Positions 1 to 8,956 of a stretch of DNA of 64,000 nt are shown in pieces (position 1 is the first letter of the stretch; each line of letters begins with the position of its first letter). This DNA comes from Phymatolithon calcareum (Eukaryota > Rhodophyta > Florideophyceae > Hapalidiales): the NCBI GenBank assembly GCA_977006965.1, contig OZ345361.1:2480001-2544000 (forward strand). The letters are read 5' to 3'. The notes under the pieces were generated by a model. It ran no database searches. It had not been told where the DNA came from and saw nothing but the letters and a program-made list of their open reading frames with translations. A program made the position numbers and the translations under genes.

Positions 1-870
1 GCGATAACCATCCACGACAAACTCACCCTGGTTCGACATCGTGATCTCGAGGAACGGTATGCACCACGAGTTGGGATGTCTGGAATTTTGCGAATCTTTT
101 CCGTAACTGAAGGGACTCCGGCCGATTGTGTGTCGGTGGCCATTGATCCTGGTACTGGACTTCTCAAACGCATAGGGCGATATGCACGACTCGTTGTGTC
201 CGGTGTGAATAAGGGTTCCAACTTGGGCAGTGATGTATTGTATTCCGGCACTTTTGCCGGCGCCAGACAGTCGTCTATTTACGGTGTGCCTGGCATAGCA
301 TCATCGCTGGCGACATCGAAATTCGACAGGCCCGATCGTGATGAGATGTTTTCACGCGCCGTTGATGTCACGGTGCAAATCGTGCAAGCAGCATTACGCA
401 CCCTTCCAGCTGATAAACCGCCATCGGCGCGGTCCCGACAAATACGACCGGTGGACGGCGGTCTGCGAAAGCTGTTTGCGCGAGGTGATGTGTTGCTTAA
501 CGTTAATATTCCCGCTCAGTGGAGTGGGAAATTCGCGGCAACGTCGCTAGACTATATTATGTACCATGATATCGTGCGTTTCGATGAAGCGTCGGAGGGA
601 AATGAGGATGAGAAGTTTGACTTTCGGGACGGTCGTATCGAGATGGGTCACATGGCGGGAAGTGACGGGGCCGCGGTTAAGCAGGGAATGACGTCGATCA
701 CTACGCTGCAGTGCTTTCCATGGTCTCATCCGCTATGGGTGGGTGAGGATGTTATGAAGGAGGGACTTGTTATGGATGAGAATGGAATGCCAAAGTGGAT
801 TACGAGCGCGGTGGCTGTGGCGGTTAAAGAGGTAGTTGTCGGTTCTGATGGTTATTGTGGAACGTTGTAG
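1..870 (+). CDS. surE: SurE-family 5'/3'-nucleotidase (survival protein E), 5'-partial
   Basis: SurE proteins are metal-dependent phosphatases acting on nucleoside monophosphates and related phosphoesters. The reading frame is open from base 1, so the N-terminus, including the expected metal-binding Asp pair, lies outside the window; the ATG at 76 is internal. Visible family signatures are a GTPADCVSVA block and VNKGSNLGSDVLYSGTFAGA, which carries the metal-binding Asn loop of SurE, followed by the GVPGIASSLA segment that matches the usual G-x-P-(S/G)-IA-x-S-L stretch. The C-terminal third is less conserved and may carry lineage-specific additions. The frame shows no intron. It is followed by about 350 bp without a recognised gene and then by the LINE remnant. 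Family assignment is secure from motifs; substrate is not known. Confidence 0.88.
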   Translation, partial: AITIHDKLTLVRHRDLEERYAPRVGMSGILRIFSVTEGTPADCVSVAIDPGTGLLKRIGRYARLVVSGVNKGSNLGSDVLYSGTFAGARQSSIYGVPGIASSLATSKFDRPDRDEMFSRAVDVTVQIVQAALRTLPADKPPSARSRQIRPVDGGLRKLFARGDVLLNVNIPAQWSGKFAATSLDYIMYHDIVRFDEASEGNEDEKFDFRDGRIEMGHMAGSDGAAVKQGMTSITTLQCFPWSHPLWVGEDVMKEGLVMDENGMPKWITSAVAVAVKEVVVGSDGYCGTL

Positions 871-1216
871 ATGTTTATGGCGGTGCTACTTTTTTGTTTC
901 TTTTGTAAAAGTTTTTTGTCGTAGAACATGAGACGAGACTCGCATCTCTCCACACCAGTTCATGTCCCGAGGCCGTCTACGTTGATGTTCCATCCTCTCG
1001 ACGGCAAAGCGAAGATGCCAATGATAAGCTAGGGAAAAATCACGAGCAAGTCCTTCACCCACTCGTCCAAGTACTGTAGTCGGATTGCACCCTCCAGTTC
1101 TGTATTGAGTTCGAATGTTCATTCATTTATTTTGCGCATTCCCCTTGTGGAGCTAGCAGCACTTTGAGGGCCTAAGCTTCTTCCATTCTAATCTACTTGT
1201 TGAGAGTTAGACTGCT
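871..1216. other. Gene-poor spacer after SurE
   Basis: No reading frame here looks like a protein I recognise. It presumably contains the SurE 3' UTR. It ends in a short CTTT microsatellite that, read on the minus strand, is the simple-repeat tail of the adjacent LINE. Confidence 0.5.
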
Positions 1217-1237
1217 GCTTTCTTTCTTTCTTTATTG
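1213..1237. repeat. CTTT/AAAG microsatellite (LINE 3' tail)
   Basis: Several consecutive TTTC units are seen. On the minus strand they follow the LINE polyadenylation signal, as expected for a LINE whose 3' tail is a simple repeat rather than poly(A). Confidence 0.7.
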
Positions 1238-1749
1238 CAGAAGACATTAACTAAAGTTAACATCTGGAGTTGTCCAGCAACCCCTCATTGTTCACGAATT
1301 TGAGTACTTCAAGCGGTTTCTCCCTACATAATTCCTCTACCGTTTTAGGGCCTACTCTACCAATAGTCTGCCGTCTTGATAAAGCACGCCCACTGCAGCG
1401 AAGAATTAAGTGATCAACCGTCTCTTTGGTTCCACCTGGACAGGCCTTGCACATGGGGTCGTAGTCCACCGATCCATCGTCCTTCCGGTGAAAAGCTGCT
1501 ACCAACGAGCAGCTGCTTGCACGTCGATGTCCGGGACGTCGCCAAAGATTGACTCTGGGGTTGGGCGGACGCAGTGAAGTAGCACTTGACGAACCAAGCG
1601 ACTTTCGTCCATCCTAAGAATGTGTCCGAGCCAATTCCATCGTATGTCTCTGGCTGTAGACAAGCAATGTTGCAGGGGTGTATTGAATGACACTATCACC
1701 ATCGACCTAGGAGCTCTATAACGGCTCCTTGCGATCTATCCACCGACAC

Positions 1750-1974
1750 TGTCAACACAATATGGTGAACGACTCTTCCAAGAGGAACCAACGGATTAAT
1801 CGCAGACACCGACTAATACTCAACGTAATATTAGTCTAGTGTCGGTTAGTAGTGCAATTGCTCGCCCCCGCCCTTATTTAAGTCGCGATCCTGATCCGAT
1901 CTTAGACTGAGGCATCGCATCAGAGCGAGATCACCCCCTTTTTTAAGATAAACTTTACACTCCCAGTGATTACA
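1750..1974 (+). repeat. 5' LTR of a gag-bearing retroelement
   Basis: This block starts TGTCAACAC and ends CCAGTGATTACA, giving TG...CA termini. Its last 90 bp match, in reverse complement, the 190-bp LTRs at 56496-56685 and 57389-57578 (shared ACTCCCAGTGATTACA end). The sequence directly downstream (AAATTTCTTTCCT) is also shared with the other element. The LTR lies on the plus strand and is followed by the gag-like ORF. No matching 3' LTR is found to the right, so the element is 3'-truncated. Confidence 0.72.
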
Positions 1975-2004
1975 TAAATTTCTTTCCTGCAGGAGAATGT
2001 CTGA

Positions 2005-2940
2005 GTGTTAAGAGGAAGATTGTTCAAGTTTGATTTGGAAATGGATTACCATCGAACCAAGGAAAGTGGAAGTCTTTCGTCGGCGCAACCTACCGATCGG
2101 CATCTAACCGCCGCGCTATTCCAACCCGTTAGCCACTCGATACTACGGAGTCTCGACTCAAGAGTTGTGACGAAGTTTTTGAAGGAGAGAAAACGGTACG
2201 AAGATGAGGTCAACGAGAAGAAGGAGGAAGTCCCGTCGATGATGGTGGCATCTTACGATGTGTCAATCGACAGGAGCCTTCTCGAGTCCATGTTCTTCCT
2301 AGGAAAGTTTAATGACATATCAAGAGCTAAAACAGCTGAAGCACTGACATCGAACGATATTCAAAAGTTTATTGAAGGTTTGGTGAAGAAGAATGAACAA
2401 GAACAGGTACACCCGGAAATCATAGAGAAGGCTCTACACAGTTTTCGAATGCCAACGCACGTCGTACAAGCGGAGGCAAGGATTCTGGAGTTTGCTACAG
2501 ATTTCTTCTCAAGATTAGAAGGAGCTGGATACCCGAGCTTCAAGCAAAACAATCCGAGGAAAACCATAGCCGTCATGCAGGATAAGGTATTCCCAACAAA
2601 TTTGAAGAAGGTAATGGAAAGGCACCTCGAATATCAGCAAGGTTTGAACGAGGACCTCAGAGCCTATATCAATTTGTTGTGCAAGGAAGCTGAGATATCC
2701 CAACGGGCAGAAGGCATGCACCCTAAGGGTGTACCATCAACACCGAAGAAGACGCAAACATCTGGATCCCAAGTGGACACGAAACCAAAGAAATGGATTC
2801 CAGAATGTCTTAATCCTCCATGTAAGACCAAAGCAAAAAAGCACTTTCTAAGCGACTTCGAAGATTGTGAGGAAGATGAGAAGAAACGGCTACTGGAGGA
2901 ACACAACAAGACGAGAAGAACCAGAACACCACATCGATAG
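2005..2940 (+). CDS. Gag-like protein of an LTR retrotransposon
   Basis: A 311-residue frame begins with a GTG; the first ATG is at 2041. It lies 30 bp after a 5' LTR. It is charged and helical and ends with a C-x4-C-x6-H cluster (CLNPPCKTKAKKHFLSDF), reminiscent of the degenerate zinc knuckle seen at the end of some Ty3/Gypsy-type gag proteins. A decayed relative occurs inside the miniature LTR element at 56496-57578: the stretch FLKERKRYEDEVNEKKEE is matched by FLKERKQYDDEVNEKKKE there. No protease or reverse transcriptase follows. The last codons overlap the point where the antisense LINE resumes (about 2936). I call it gag from context and motif; superfamily assignment is tentative. Confidence 0.6.
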   Translation: MLRGRLFKFDLEMDYHRTKESGSLSSAQPTDRHLTAALFQPVSHSILRSLDSRVVTKFLKERKRYEDEVNEKKEEVPSMMVASYDVSIDRSLLESMFFLGKFNDISRAKTAEALTSNDIQKFIEGLVKKNEQEQVHPEIIEKALHSFRMPTHVVQAEARILEFATDFFSRLEGAGYPSFKQNNPRKTIAVMQDKVFPTNLKKVMERHLEYQQGLNEDLRAYINLLCKEAEISQRAEGMHPKGVPSTPKKTQTSGSQVDTKPKKWIPECLNPPCKTKAKKHFLSDFEDCEEDEKKRLLEEHNKTRRTRTPHR

Positions 2941-3132
2941 TGCGGTCCCTAGACTCGTCAGCAATTGATCTTTCCGGTATTCTGGACAACATCTTGGCGC
3001 CTGTGGATCCACATCTGAGTTTTTTGCAAACATTTTCAGTTAGTTTCCATGATTCGCAACCGTAGACGGGAGTTGGTAGCACAGAGGAGCGCAGGATACG
3101 TAATCGGAGATCCCGGGATAGGATCTTGTCCA

Positions 3133-3792
3133 TGTGGCGCCTGATGCGTATTGACTCTTCATGTTATGTCCAAAGACAACATGACGACAACACGACGATA
3201 GTTGCATTGTTGGTTGAAGGCGCTGGTTCTCTCGCGACTAACCGCCACTTCAGATTGCTAAGTAGCGACGCCTGTACGCTTCTGTCTCGTTCTAGACGCG
3301 CAGATCATCCTTGTCGTCGGGCCAAGCGGAACTGTCCCCCAACAACCAATCTGTTTCTTTCTTCACTTCTGCCGAGAGTATATAATGTAGTTTGAACCTT
3401 CACAGTAAACGAAGGTGGAGGTTTTCTAGTTCTGGCTCGACTGCTCGGATCGCCGCACGCTTCAACCTGCCTGAACGACGACCGCTGGAGTTCCCGCAAG
3501 GCTGTGAAGCGTGCTCCGTAGACATCCATACACGGATTCCATTTCCGGCGTAGTCCCAAGTAGCACGCCTAGATCTGCGTTCAACTTTCCCTCGTCGAGC
3601 TCCACTCAGTCGTAAATCTGAGAATTGTGCTCCGAGGACGATACACCGTTTATTCCGGTTTGCCCCTTTTGGGGTGTGTCACATTCAGTCTCTCCCGCTA
3701 AACGCAAAGTCTCTCCCGCTTTTCTTTTGCTTTCTCACCCTTGTTCTTGTCTGTCTTTGTGTATGCTGAGCACTAGTTTGCTTGGCGCTACA
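3133..3792. mobile_element. Solo LTR (660 bp) inserted in the LINE
   Basis: The block starts TGTGGCGCC and ends GGCGCTACA, so it has TG...CA ends that are also short inverted repeats. It interrupts the LINE frame between codons for ...ELKRILT and DKILSRD. Removing it restores a continuous LTDK reading frame. The flanks GTCCA (3128-3132) and CTCCG (3793-3797) are each one substitution away from GTCCG, the sequence expected in the intact LINE, which fits a 5-bp target-site duplication with one later mutation on each side. A TATA-like TATATAAT occurs inside at about 3380. No internal coding region was recognised, so it is best read as a solo LTR. Confidence 0.7.
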
Positions 3793-4375
3793 CTCCGTAA
3801 GAATCCGTTTGAGTTCTTGAAAGCGAGACCAGGGTATTGCAACGCGGTGATTAACGGGGACCATCGAGTCTCCGTCGGCGGGCTGCAGTACTACCAGATA
3901 CTTGAAGTTTCTGATGTTTTCCAAGTCTTCTGTTCCCACGTGAACGTGCTCTAAAGCTGCGTGTGCAGTATTCCGTTTTGCGGCCTTGACAAGTTTGTCT
4001 GCCAAGGACCCTGCACGTGATGCGATCTTGGGACGTGGCAACTCTAAAAGACCCCAGTCCTCTCGCGTTAAGCAGAGTGATTCCAGTTCGAATGTATTCA
4101 TTTCAATCTTTGTCGGCTGTCCAGTTCACGCTAACAGGTGCTTCAAATGCTTTTCGAGGTGCTTAACGGATTGCAAAATAAAATGTAAAACCAGGGTATC
4201 GAAAGCGGAGGGGCGGGGCATTGCACTAACGTCGGGATATACAGTAGTTTCCGGAAGGTATTGGGTGCACGGAGCAGAATTGTGGTGACGGTGGAAGGGA
4301 ATTTCCAGCGCAGACAGGGAGCACTGTAAGAGACTGGACAAAGGTGATGACTACAGTAACACTATTCAGCATATC

Positions 4376-6009
4376 CTAGTGTCTATGTGACGGGAATTTT
4401 CCCTCAATTGAGGGGCACTTTTCCCTCAATTGAGGGAATGAGAATCATTTATTTTTTGCCAACGAAAGCTACTCATTATTAGGCTCATCAAACGCATCAA
4501 GCTCATGGATGTGTTCAACATGCTTAGCAAAACAGTTTCTACCAGTTGAAGTGCCACATATGTTGATTGCGGCGCCAGCAAGTCCATAACATGATGAGAA
4601 CACGAGGGTTAATTCCTTGACTTGTCAGACTCTGCAGTTGTTTTGAACCGCTAAAGTAGTCATCATGCCACTTGTGGCTTACTTTCTATCTTCGGGGGAG
4701 TTAAGTGGGTTTCAACACCGCCCTTGGAGCAAAGAACATCGATGAATATTGCGCGAGGCAAAATGAATCCGGGGGGACATGGCGCCTTGCTGAACGAGCG
4801 CCTACCGATACTGTACGGACAACATAGTCCCTTGTTCACTTGGTTACACCGTGAATGTGACGCACAGGAGGTACTCGGAGAATCTGGCTGTGGTCATCCC
4901 ACTGTTTGAAAATGAAGGAGCGAGGATATACTTGTTCCCCATGGAAGACTTCCATAAATCTCTTTGCGCCCAACTCATGAGGACGAGTATTCCGAATATC
5001 TTAGCCTCCATTGTTCCTATTCGTTTCAGCTTAGCGGATGCCAAAGCAAGAATTGTTCGCAGGTGCACTCGGCGAAACATAGTCATGAAGGAATCGTACG
5101 GTGTGTGGAACCCGATGCCACCATTCTCGGATATAACTTCTCCGTTTATAGTGCGAACTTTCCAGAACTGACCGGGAATCCTTCCCCCAACTGGAGATAG
5201 AACTTGGCGCTCGAATCGTGGCACTTCATGAGCAAATATACTCTGCGCACAGTCTCGTGCAATGATATCAAGCTCCTCTTGCCATTATTTTCCCAAGAAC
5301 CATGCAGGTTGTAGGCGAGAGAGCCCGCAAGAGGGCGTTCAGAGCTCCTGTTGACTGTATGGTAGGTTTGTGTTGCCTTCTGTCGAGAGTGTGGTTCATA
5401 CTGAACGGGGAACTCGGCGTTTGGCGAAGAAGCTGTTCGACCGCGAGTACTGTAAGCCGGCGTTCGAGGTACAGAATTTTGCCTGCTGGGACTCGATACA
5501 ACCATTCGAGAGGAATGAGCGCCTTCTTCAGCCTTCCCTGCCTTGACATTAACAATCTTGATAGTCTTAATCTTAGTCTTCTCGATTGGTTTCTGAACAA
5601 GGACCCATTTCGAGCGAAGTGACGTGTTCGAGCGACCCTGATTTCATCAACGTGCACCTCTTGAACAGTGCCGTTAACCTTTTTTGACTTGTAAAAAGCT
5701 CCGTATAGTCGGCAGCACTCTGCGAGACTTGTTAATGATGTTGCTTTGGTGTGTACGGCTGCACCGACCACTCGGCGCGGGTCTTTTTCTCGAGGCATGG
5801 CAGATGTGTTTTTTCTGAGTGACCAACAGATTTTCGTTCCTACCGGCGAACGACGCGGTTTTAAGGTAGTAAAAGGGGTACTCCCCACCAAGAACAAAAG
5901 GTCAGCTTTTCGAATCTGGCGCTAAAAAACTGTTCCGCATTCTTTTCACAAACGTTTTTGAGCTTTTAAATCCACCCTCAATTGAGGGTGTTCGTCACAT
6001 AGACACTAG
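4376..6009 (-). mobile_element. piggyBac-like DNA transposon, copy 1 (internally deleted)
   Basis: The element is 4380-6005, with terminal inverted repeats TGTCTATGTGACG at both ends, each flanked outside by CTAG (4376-4379 and 6006-6009). Perfect 14-bp palindromes CCCTCAATTGAGGG lie just inside: two on the left (4401-4414, 4423-4436) and one on the right (5975-5988). They are candidate transposase-binding sites. The minus strand encodes broken pieces of a piggyBac-type (DDE_Tnp_1_7) transposase: about 5224-4844 contains a PYDSFMTMFRRVHLRTILAL block, KIFGILVLMSWAQRDLW and RFSEYLLCVTF, matching the conserved piggyBac F-x-GIL-x-LM ... R-F-x-x-I-L-x-x-x-x-F region. About 4560-4465 encodes the Cys/His C-terminus (ICGTSTGRNCF... 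HIHELDA). The catalytic middle is missing and stops are present, so it is not autonomous. Confidence 0.75.
4844..5897 (-). pseudogene. piggyBac-like transposase remnant (copy 1)
   Basis: Two minus-strand open segments (5897-5268 and 5224-4844) in different frames make up the N-terminal half of a piggyBac-type transposase; the N-terminal piece is basic and poorly conserved. The second piece aligns by eye with the plus-strand remnant at about 51130-51300 of copy 2, sharing FFGILVLM and the MKMF-x-x-VHLR stretch. The expected catalytic Asp residues lie in the deleted interval between RFSEYLLCVTF and the C-terminal Cys-rich tail. It is a pseudogene. Confidence 0.68.
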
Positions 6010-6043
6010 CCTGCTACTGCACGAGTAGTACTGTAGTAGAGGT

Positions 6044-6385
6044 ATGTATGTAATGAAATTTGATGTTCGTCGTAGAGACGGCACTCGGGAAGCAATATGT
6101 GTCAGTCAGTCCAACAACAGAATAAATGTTGGCGACGTACTGGGCGTTGACGTGGAAAGCGCAGTCAAGGTCGGCGATGATGGTTGGGCTCTCAAAACGC
6201 AGGTAGTCCCCCTAGGGAAAAGGCAAACTAGACGATTGAAGCGATGCAACGGATTCCGAGCAGGGAGACTAGATAGTGAGTTGAAAAAGCAGCTCATCGT
6301 TGGACGAAGAAAGGGCAAGAGTTTTTTATGGGGACTGAAGGAGCCATTGTACAGTGTACCTTCAGTGGGACGCTTATGTAGGTAA
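6044..6385 (+). CDS. Small ORF of unknown function, doubtful
   Basis: A 113-residue frame starting at an ATG begins 35 bp after the right flank of the piggyBac-like element. It is basic, ends RLCR and has no motif I recognise. Placed between transposons and with no neighbour support, it may be chance or a remnant. I list it because it is ATG-initiated and fills an otherwise empty interval. Confidence 0.2.
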   Translation: MYVMKFDVRRRDGTREAICVSQSNNRINVGDVLGVDVESAVKVGDDGWALKTQVVPLGKRQTRRLKRCNGFRAGRLDSELKKQLIVGRRKGKSFLWGLKEPLYSVPSVGRLCR

Positions 6386-6499
6386 GGGAATTACGTGTTC
6401 AAGCCGAAGTCGAGATCAGGTCAAAGTTTAACAGTCCTGTAGCACTGCACCTGCAACATGAACGGCGTATCAAACTGTACGCAAGGGAACGCAATCTCC

Positions 6500-6901
6500 T
6501 ACAGTCAAACCTCGATAAATGGAACCTCTTTTTTAGAATAACCTCGGTTAGCAGCATAATCGAGTGCTCCACGAATACCGTATCCGCCTAAATTTAACGA
6601 AAATTAAAGGATTCTAGAATATTTGATAGGAGCATTACTTCATGTTCGAGGTCACGGGGCATACCTTAAATTTTGTTATAATTTTGTTTAGCGTACACGG
6701 AGCATATCCTCACTCATAGAATACTGTAAGTTCTTTTCATGTTTATCCTGCCATTGGCATACAGTACAGTAGAATATGGCTACTGTTCGGCACACGTGTG
6801 ATCCAAAACTTATGATTCAAAATTCGACTTGAGAATAACCTCGATTTTGAGAATATTGGACCATTCCACATTGCCCATCCATTTATCGAGGTCTGACTGT
6901 A
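6500..6901. mobile_element. pogo/Tigger-like MITE
   Basis: A 398-bp element (6502-6899) is flanked by TA on both sides (6500-6501 and 6900-6901). Its 21-bp inverted ends begin CAGTCAAACCTCGATAAATG on the left; the right end is the same in reverse complement with one mismatch (CAGTCAGACCTCG...). The CAGT-x-x-A-x-CCTCG start is characteristic of pogo/Tigger/Jerky-type Tc1-mariner ends. There is no transposase inside, so it is non-autonomous. Confidence 0.78.
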
Positions 6902-7048
6902 CTGTAGGCTTCAGCGCAGGGAAGTAGAGCCCCGTTGCTTGCTTACCGAATGCGTTGAATATTTGAAAAAGCACTATGATAGCGCGGCCCGATGGGAGCG
7001 GTTCATTGGGGAGCGCTAACATATCATACATCTGAAGCAGCAACGGGC

Positions 7049-7104
7049 AGTCAGTCAGTCAGTCAGTCAGTCAGTCAGTCAGTCAGTCAGTCAGTCAATC
7101 AATC
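7049..7104. repeat. CAGT tetranucleotide microsatellite
   Basis: About thirteen tandem CAGT units, with the last ones changed to CAAT. The rest of 6902-7792 holds no gene I recognise; its 3' part is presumably the promoter and 5' UTR of the coiled-coil gene. Confidence 0.9.
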
Positions 7105-7792
7105 TGATTTTCTACTCCCACGTTGGAGAGTATCATATGATACGAAGCATAGAAACCCTTCAATGATCGATCTCAACCTGAAATGCAGGCCGGTATGAAT
7201 TTCAAAATTTGAATTTCTTGTCGTCGCTGTCGTACAGTGGAGGTACTGTACAGTATCATATGAGCGTGCTTAGTGTGCGGCACGCATTCCACAGTATGAG
7301 ACGTAGATTATCATACGGCATACGTGGATTCAAAAATCACGCCCCACGAGGCGACAGCACTACAGGGTGCAATCAAATCGGCCGTCAACGGAGACCTCAT
7401 ACACCGCCATTTCAAATTCGCATGCACGCATGCACCCTATCCACTATTCACCCGATTTCCATAACCAGAACCACCCTAACTGCCCCTCCCCTGTCGCTGC
7501 CATCATCAATCCAACGAACGAACGAATAACACTAAACGTGCTTGCCCCACTTACGAAACGAAACGGAACGCTTCCCTATCTTGCCACTTCACTTCACCTC
7601 ACCGCCCGTCAGTCTACCGACACCGGAAGCCGTGCCGTGCAATAATTTCCTCCACCCCCCACACCCCGTCGCGCCCCGACTCACGCACTCAAGTAAGCAA
7701 GCAAGCAAGCAGCAAGCGCTCCCAACAACGGCCTGAGGCGCAGCCCGGGCGGCGGCATTGCATCTCCAGCGACGACGCAACCGTGCGCGGAC

Positions 7793-8878
7793 ATGGGCGC
7801 GGACATGGCGCCGTCGCCCCTATCGCCCGCAAGTGACGCCGCCCTAGATTCCGCCTCCATCGCCCTGGAGAGCGCGGCCGTAATAGCACAGTTACAGCAC
7901 GACCTCTCACAAGCGCGTCTCTCCCTCCAATCCTCCCTCGCGTCACGCGACGCCCTCATCTCCGACCTGCATGCCACTCGCACGCACGCCACGGAGTTGC
8001 AGAAGCGTCTCGCCCGCAGCGAGCGTCTTCGTCTCCGTCTGCGCGACCGTCTCCCGCGCGACACGCCCGCCGAGCGCACGATGCGCAAAGCGTTTGCCGC
8101 AAAGGTGGAGCAGCTCGCGCTAACGCACGCGCGTACAACTGCGCGCATGCTGAACGTGCAGAAGCGTTGCTTCGAGGAGGAGTTGGAGAGTCTCGAGGGG
8201 GAGGCGCAAGCGACGTGCATAGCCTTTGAGCGTCAGTTTGCAGAACTGCGCGAGGAGTTTGCGGCAAAGGAGGACGAGCATGCGCGCGAACGTGAGGCGG
8301 CGTACGCGAAGACGGCGGCGGTAATGGCGGCGGTGAAGAAGCGGTTTGAACGCATGGATGCGTACGTGCGTGGTGTGGAGATGCAGCGTGATGCGGCGGT
8401 GGTGGCGGCGCGGGAGAGACATGTGCTGCTGGAGGAGGTTGCGAGGAGGAGAAGTATGGTGGAGAATGCTGGTGCAGCGTATGAGGCGGCAAGGAGGGAG
8501 TCGGCGAGGAAGAATGCGATTATTGAGAATTTGCAGAGAGAGGTGGCGAGACTGACGGGTGAGGTGCAGGGATTGAGGGTGGAGAATGAGGAAATTAAGG
8601 GTCGGGTGGAGGGGAGGTCGGGAATTGCAAGCGAGAGACTGCATCGTGCAGTGAAGATTGAGAAGAAGAAGGATGCGGAAAGACTTGGACAGTTGTTTGC
8701 ATCGGTTATTACCGATTTTGCACACTCACAGTCGGATATATCGTCCGGTGATGGCGAACATGAGGCAGAAGCGGAAAGTGAGGATACACTTTCGAACGCT
8801 CGCGCGGACGCGTTGGAACATGTGACGGTAGGATTATCGGCATGTTCCACGGCAGATTCCGCAGCCGCACAGGCTTAA
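7793..8878 (+). CDS. Coiled-coil protein of unknown function
   Basis: This 361-residue protein starts at an ATG and is single-exon. Residues about 30-290 are almost all charged/Ala/Leu heptad-like sequence (for example EELESLEGEAQ, REFAAKEDEHAREREAA-type patterns), predicting a long parallel coiled coil interrupted near residues 85-95 (LRDRLPRDTPAERT). The N-terminus is Ala/Ser-rich and the C-terminal 60 residues are acidic and Ser-rich, ending in a short Ala tail. Structural, cytoskeletal or vesicle-tether roles are all possible; no family was recognised. The coding strand changes from C-rich to strongly G-rich about halfway. The stop codon lies only 78 bp before the ATG of the downstream decarboxylase gene on the same strand, and in the same frame. 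Confidence 0.7.
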   Translation: MGADMAPSPLSPASDAALDSASIALESAAVIAQLQHDLSQARLSLQSSLASRDALISDLHATRTHATELQKRLARSERLRLRLRDRLPRDTPAERTMRKAFAAKVEQLALTHARTTARMLNVQKRCFEEELESLEGEAQATCIAFERQFAELREEFAAKEDEHAREREAAYAKTAAVMAAVKKRFERMDAYVRGVEMQRDAAVVAARERHVLLEEVARRRSMVENAGAAYEAARRESARKNAIIENLQREVARLTGEVQGLRVENEEIKGRVEGRSGIASERLHRAVKIEKKKDAERLGQLFASVITDFAHSQSDISSGDGEHEAEAESEDTLSNARADALEHVTVGLSACSTADSAAAQA

Positions 8879-8956
8879 TTAGACAGTTTGTTCACTGTAG
8901 ATACACTCACACACTGTTGCAACACCCAATTTTCATGCAGTAAATTATCAATAGCT

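Larger units (their letters stand above)
1217..4200 (-). mobile_element. Decayed non-LTR retrotransposon (LINE), 5'-truncated, split by two insertions
   Basis: Three minus-strand pieces in different frames belong to one reverse transcriptase of the LINE type. About 4200-3793 gives the RT thumb region, with FKYLVVLQPADGD followed by VAIPWSRFQELKRILT. About 3132-2936 gives DKILSRDLRLRILRSSVLP and YGCESWKLTE. About 1749-1257 gives WLGHILRMDESRLVRQ and a C-terminal CCHC-like zinc motif in which C-x2-C and H-x4-C can be seen (MCKACPGG... DHLILRC). The 3' end has an AATAAA signal at about 1241-1246 followed by a short GAAA-repeat tail. The pieces are separated by a solo LTR (3133-3792) and an LTR-retroelement fragment (1750 to about 2935). 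Frameshifts and stops show that it is dead. The upstream RT palm and endonuclease are missing, so the 5' limit near 4200 is approximate. Confidence 0.8.

Noticed and set aside
1750-2940. Clean target-site duplication around the gag-bearing fragment
   Set aside because: GACAC precedes the LTR, but the right boundary is not defined by a 3' LTR, so no duplication can be claimed.
2810-3133. Minus-strand 107-codon frame as a separate gene
   Set aside because: Its first 70 codons are LINE RT; the rest is antisense of the gag ORF.
3685-4101. Minus-strand 138-codon frame as a separate gene
   Set aside because: It is the LINE reverse transcriptase fragment running into the solo LTR.
7681-8850. Several overlapping frames opposite the coiled-coil gene
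   Set aside because: Shadow frames with Arg/Ser or Ala/Ser bias only.
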